Positions 51,999 through 53,942 of a stretch of DNA of 53,942 bases are shown in pieces. Source of the stretch: Bacteroidota bacterium (GTDB lineage: Bacteria > Bacteroidota > Ignavibacteria > Palsa-1295); assembly GCA_030706385.1 (NCBI GenBank), contig JAUZOQ010000010.1, forward strand, positions 1-53,942, in the 5' to 3' direction. The translations under genes were made by a program, and so were the position numbers. A model generated the notes under the pieces. The model did no database searches. It saw only the letters and a list, made by a program, of their open reading frames with translations, and was not told the DNA's origin. Position 1 is the first letter of the stretch, and every line of letters starts with the position of its first letter.

Positions 51999-53033
51999 TC
52001 ACATCTTCTTCATCTTACGGATCAGGTTCTGCATATCTTCGGGCAGCTGTGTCGTCCATTCCATGAGTTCACCGGTAGTCGGATGGTGGAGGCGGAGAGT
52101 CTTTGCATGCAAGGCTTGCCGCGGCATCTCATCGAGCATGTTATCGACAAACTGCTTGAACTTCGGCACATCATGGCGCATCACTGCCAGCGCGCGTCCG
52201 CCATAGGTCACATCGCCAAACACAGGATGGCCCAGGTACTGCATGTGGACGCGGATCTGATGAGTTCTTCCCGTCTTCAGTTTCAATTCGATGAGCGAGA
52301 AGCCCCGAAATTCTTCGACGATGAAATACTCGGTAATGGCAAGTTTGCCGCCTTCGGCAACAACGGCAAATTTTTTCCGGTCTTTCGGATGCCTTCCGAT
52401 TTGTGTTTCGATCTTGCCGAATCGCTGTTTCGGATTTCCCCAGCAGATGGCATGATAAACACGATGGGCCGAATGATTAAAAAATTGTTTGGCAAGCACG
52501 CGGTGCGCATGCTCGTTCTTTGCAACGACGATCAAGCCTGAAGTATCTTTATCCAGCCTGTGCACGATACCCGGACGATCGGGATCCTCCGATGCTTCGG
52601 AGAGATTATCGATATGGTGCAGTAATGCATTGACGAGCGTTCCGGTATTCGTGGCAAGCGTCGGATGAACGACCATTCCTGCCGGCTTATTGATGACGAT
52701 CATCTCGGAATCTTCAAAAACGATATCGAGGGCGATCTCTTCGGCCTGTGCCTTCATCCTGCCACGCGAAGGCACGCGTAGCTCGATCTCATCGCCTCCT
52801 TTGATCTTGTAGGAGCCGCGCGTCAGAACTTCACCGTTAACGCGCACCGCTTCGGCTGCGAGCGCCTCTTGCACCTTGCTTCGCGACGTGTTGGCGATCA
52901 TTCGTGCCAGATATTGATCGATGCGCTCCGGCGATTCGCCTTTCGGAACGGCAACAGAAATGATCCGATGCGAAGCAGGCGCTTCGACCGTTTCCAGCTC
53001 TTCTCCGATCTCCTCTATTATATCTGCAATCAT
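51999..53033 (-). CDS. pseudouridine synthase, RluA/RluD family
   Basis: Large-subunit-type pseudouridine synthase of 344 residues. An N-terminal S4 domain (ERIDQYLARMIANTSRSKVQEALAAEAVRVNGEVL) precedes the catalytic domain with NKPAGMVVHPT, VHRLDKDTSGLIVVAKN (catalytic Asp in HRLDxxTSG) and LKLKTGRTHQIRVHMQYLGHPVFGD. By length and S4 domain it fits the RluD branch that modifies helix 69 of 23S rRNA, but the paralogue cannot be fixed by eye. ATG start at 53033 directly behind a terminator, so it needs its own promoter or readthrough. Confidence 0.92.
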   Translation of the reverse strand: MIADIIEEIGEELETVEAPASHRIISVAVPKGESPERIDQYLARMIANTSRSKVQEALAAEAVRVNGEVLTRGSYKIKGGDEIELRVPSRGRMKAQAEEIALDIVFEDSEMIVINKPAGMVVHPTLATNTGTLVNALLHHIDNLSEASEDPDRPGIVHRLDKDTSGLIVVAKNEHAHRVLAKQFFNHSAHRVYHAICWGNPKQRFGKIETQIGRHPKDRKKFAVVAEGGKLAITEYFIVEEFRGFSLIELKLKTGRTHQIRVHMQYLGHPVFGDVTYGGRALAVMRHDVPKFKQFVDNMLDEMPRQALHAKTLRLHHPTTGELMEWTTQLPEDMQNLIRKMKKM

Positions 53034-53034
53034 A

Positions 53035-53065
53035 AATAAAAAATGCTTTGTCTATAACAAAGCAT
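53035..53065 (-). terminator. rho-independent terminator after lspA, at the start of rluD
   Basis: On the minus strand ATGCTTTG / CAAAGCAT form an 8-bp stem with a 7-base loop, followed by TTTTTATTT. It lies 30 bases after the lspA stop and its T-run ends one base before the rluD ATG (53033). No promoter for rluD fits between, so partial readthrough or a promoter within lspA is implied. Confidence 0.75.
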
Positions 53066-53094
53066 CATCCGGAACATTCGAATGCTCTGCTCCT

Positions 53095-53682
53095 CTACTC
53101 CGTGATCGGCACGTTCGTATCGGTTGCGATGGCGGGTTCGGCAACCGGTGGTTTCTTCTTCATGAGCATCAAGGTTAGTAGTACTACTCCGATGCTTACA
53201 CAGGAATCGGCGACATTAAAGACCGGCCACCAATTCTTCTTGTAACCGAAATCGAGGAAATCCACTACATGACCGTAAAAGAGGGATTCCTCGCCGTAAA
53301 GCACTCCGTAAAAACATCGGTCGATCAGGTTGCCTATGGCTCCGCCCATGATCATTGCCAGTGCGATCAGCTCCCACTTCGGAAGGCGAAAACGATTGCG
53401 CTTGATGTAGATGAAGATCCCGACCGATGCAACAATGGAGAAGATCGAGAAAAATATTTTCATCCCCGGTATCTGAATCCCGAATGCGATTCCGGGATTT
53501 TCGACATACGTGATGCGAAAAATATCATCGATGAATGGCCGCGAACTTCCGTATGGCAATCCTTTGAGGGAAAGGAATGGCACACCCTTGACCAAAAGTT
53601 TTGTGACTTGATCAAGGATGACAATACTGGTGGAGATCAGAAGCAGGCGCCCGACCGATGGACGTGTCTCGCCGGATGACAT
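53095..53682 (-). CDS. lspA: lipoprotein signal peptidase II
   Basis: Inner-membrane aspartyl protease that removes the signal peptide of prolipoproteins after lipid attachment. The 195-residue product has four membrane segments and both catalytic regions: IMGGAIGNLIDRCFYG and FNVADSCVSIGVVLL. N-terminal LISTSIVILDQVTKLLV is also typical. A loop of extra residues (YGEESLFYGHVVDF) and a longer C-terminus (KKPPVAEPAIATDTNVPITE) make it longer than the usual 160-170. It starts 4 bp after the DksA/TraR-type gene; the window's lipoproteins are its likely clients. Confidence 0.93.
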   Translation of the reverse strand: MSSGETRPSVGRLLLISTSIVILDQVTKLLVKGVPFLSLKGLPYGSSRPFIDDIFRITYVENPGIAFGIQIPGMKIFFSIFSIVASVGIFIYIKRNRFRLPKWELIALAMIMGGAIGNLIDRCFYGVLYGEESLFYGHVVDFLDFGYKKNWWPVFNVADSCVSIGVVLLTLMLMKKKPPVAEPAIATDTNVPITE

Positions 53683-53686
53683 GTGG

Positions 53687-53942
53687 TTAATCGATTGCTT
53701 CGTCCGGTGGAATATATGCTGCTTCCGATGTCGAAGCAGAGAAAGTCTTCTTCTGCGTCTTGTTCTTGCAGAGCACGTGCTTCTGGGTGATGGGCACGGC
53801 GAACAAGCGCTGTTTCTCGATCAGGTTACCGCAGATAACGCAAATGCCGTAGGTGCCGCGCTGAATGCGCTCGATCGCTTCGTCGAGTTTCTTGATGTAA
53901 TCGCTGGTACGCTGAGCCTGAAGGAAGTGTTTTTCACGTTCC
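53687..53942 (-). CDS. DksA/TraR-type zinc-finger protein, C-terminal part (cut by window edge)
   Basis: The last 84 codons of a minus-strand gene that runs off the window. Seen are a coiled-coil end (REKHFLQAQRTSDYIKKLDEAIERIQRGTYG) and the zinc finger GICVICGNLIEKQRLFAVPITQKHVLCKNKTQ, ending in AYIPPDEAID. The pattern CxxC..HxxC replaces the usual four-cysteine DksA finger. Family proteins bind RNA polymerase in its secondary channel, some with ppGpp, or act as small regulators (TraR, YocK-type). The missing N-terminus prevents a finer call. It is 4 bp from lspA, hence in one operon. Confidence 0.85.
   Translation of the reverse strand, partial: EREKHFLQAQRTSDYIKKLDEAIERIQRGTYGICVICGNLIEKQRLFAVPITQKHVLCKNKTQKKTFSASTSEAAYIPPDEAID

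Noticed and set aside
1-53942. CRISPR array or prophage
   Set aside because: No regularly spaced repeats and no phage structural, integrase or lysis genes were seen; the fibre-like protein at 49421 stands alone.

Overview
The window is a gene-dense stretch of a Gram-negative bacterial chromosome, almost all of it housekeeping and cell-envelope genes on both strands. Several traits point to the Bacteroidota/Chlorobiota (FCB) group: a secreted protein with a type IX secretion (Por) C-terminal sorting domain, a TonB-dependent receptor with an N-terminal carboxypeptidase-regulatory-like domain, outer-membrane proteins with OmpA and PD40 modules, and repeated promoter-like TAnnTTTG (-7) elements, one with TTTG 20 bases upstream. 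The surface-protein style recalls Kapaibacteria/Ignavibacteria, but that placement is inference. TTG start codons are frequent.

Layout. 1-5.3 kb (minus): gcvP followed by aroA-aroE-aroC, the last cut by the window edge; the three aro genes overlap or nearly touch. 5.4-6.8 kb: YajQ protein and a cell-wall amidase. 6.8-11 kb (minus): OmpA/PD40 protein, lipA, waaA. 11-16.3 kb (plus): polyprenol-kinase-like membrane protein, a large unknown outer-membrane protein, a solitary DNA methyltransferase, a nitrilase-family amidase, RlpA. 16.4-19.2 kb: Uup-type ABC-F ATPase, then a small unknown gene, rpsR and rpmB ending in a strong terminator. 19.3-23.5 kb: GT9-MsbA-GT9 lipopolysaccharide cluster. 23.5-29 kb (minus): GT39-like transferase, M50 protease, an outer-membrane protein, GT2 and an FAH-family enzyme. 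29-36.2 kb (minus): lipoprotein, TonB receptor, TatD fused to an outer-membrane protein, bifunctional Rel/SpoT and RuvX, with start-stop overlaps or one-base gaps. 36.3-46.2 kb: TPR protein, YchF, small HD-type alarmone-hydrolase-like protein, esterase, M20 dipeptidase, lipoproteins, tyrS, smpB, NlpC/P60 endopeptidase. 46.2-46.9 kb: the only long gap, with two near-identical minus-strand promoter repeats. 46.9-53.9 kb: PBP4-type carboxypeptidase, MmcQ/YjbR protein, two secreted surface proteins, EVE protein, rluD, lspA and a partial DksA/TraR-type gene.

Many genes contribute to one theme, building and remodelling an LPS-containing envelope: waaA, two GT9 transferases, MsbA, GT39/GT2, RlpA, AmiC-like amidase, NlpC/P60, PBP4 and lspA. 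Stringent-response functions appear twice (Rel/SpoT and the small HD protein).

The most unusual items are (1) a TatD nuclease reading straight through, in frame, into an outer-membrane protein whose signal peptide is formed partly from TatD's C-terminal residues; (2) a roughly 430-bp block without recognised genes in front of the NlpC/P60 gene, bounded by direct repeats that each carry a promoter; (3) a 38-bp-arm palindrome built of ATCCGT units; and (4) an unlisted 26-residue hydrophobic peptide gene with a perfect GGAGG ribosome-binding site. I saw no CRISPR array, tRNA, rRNA, phage or transposase gene.
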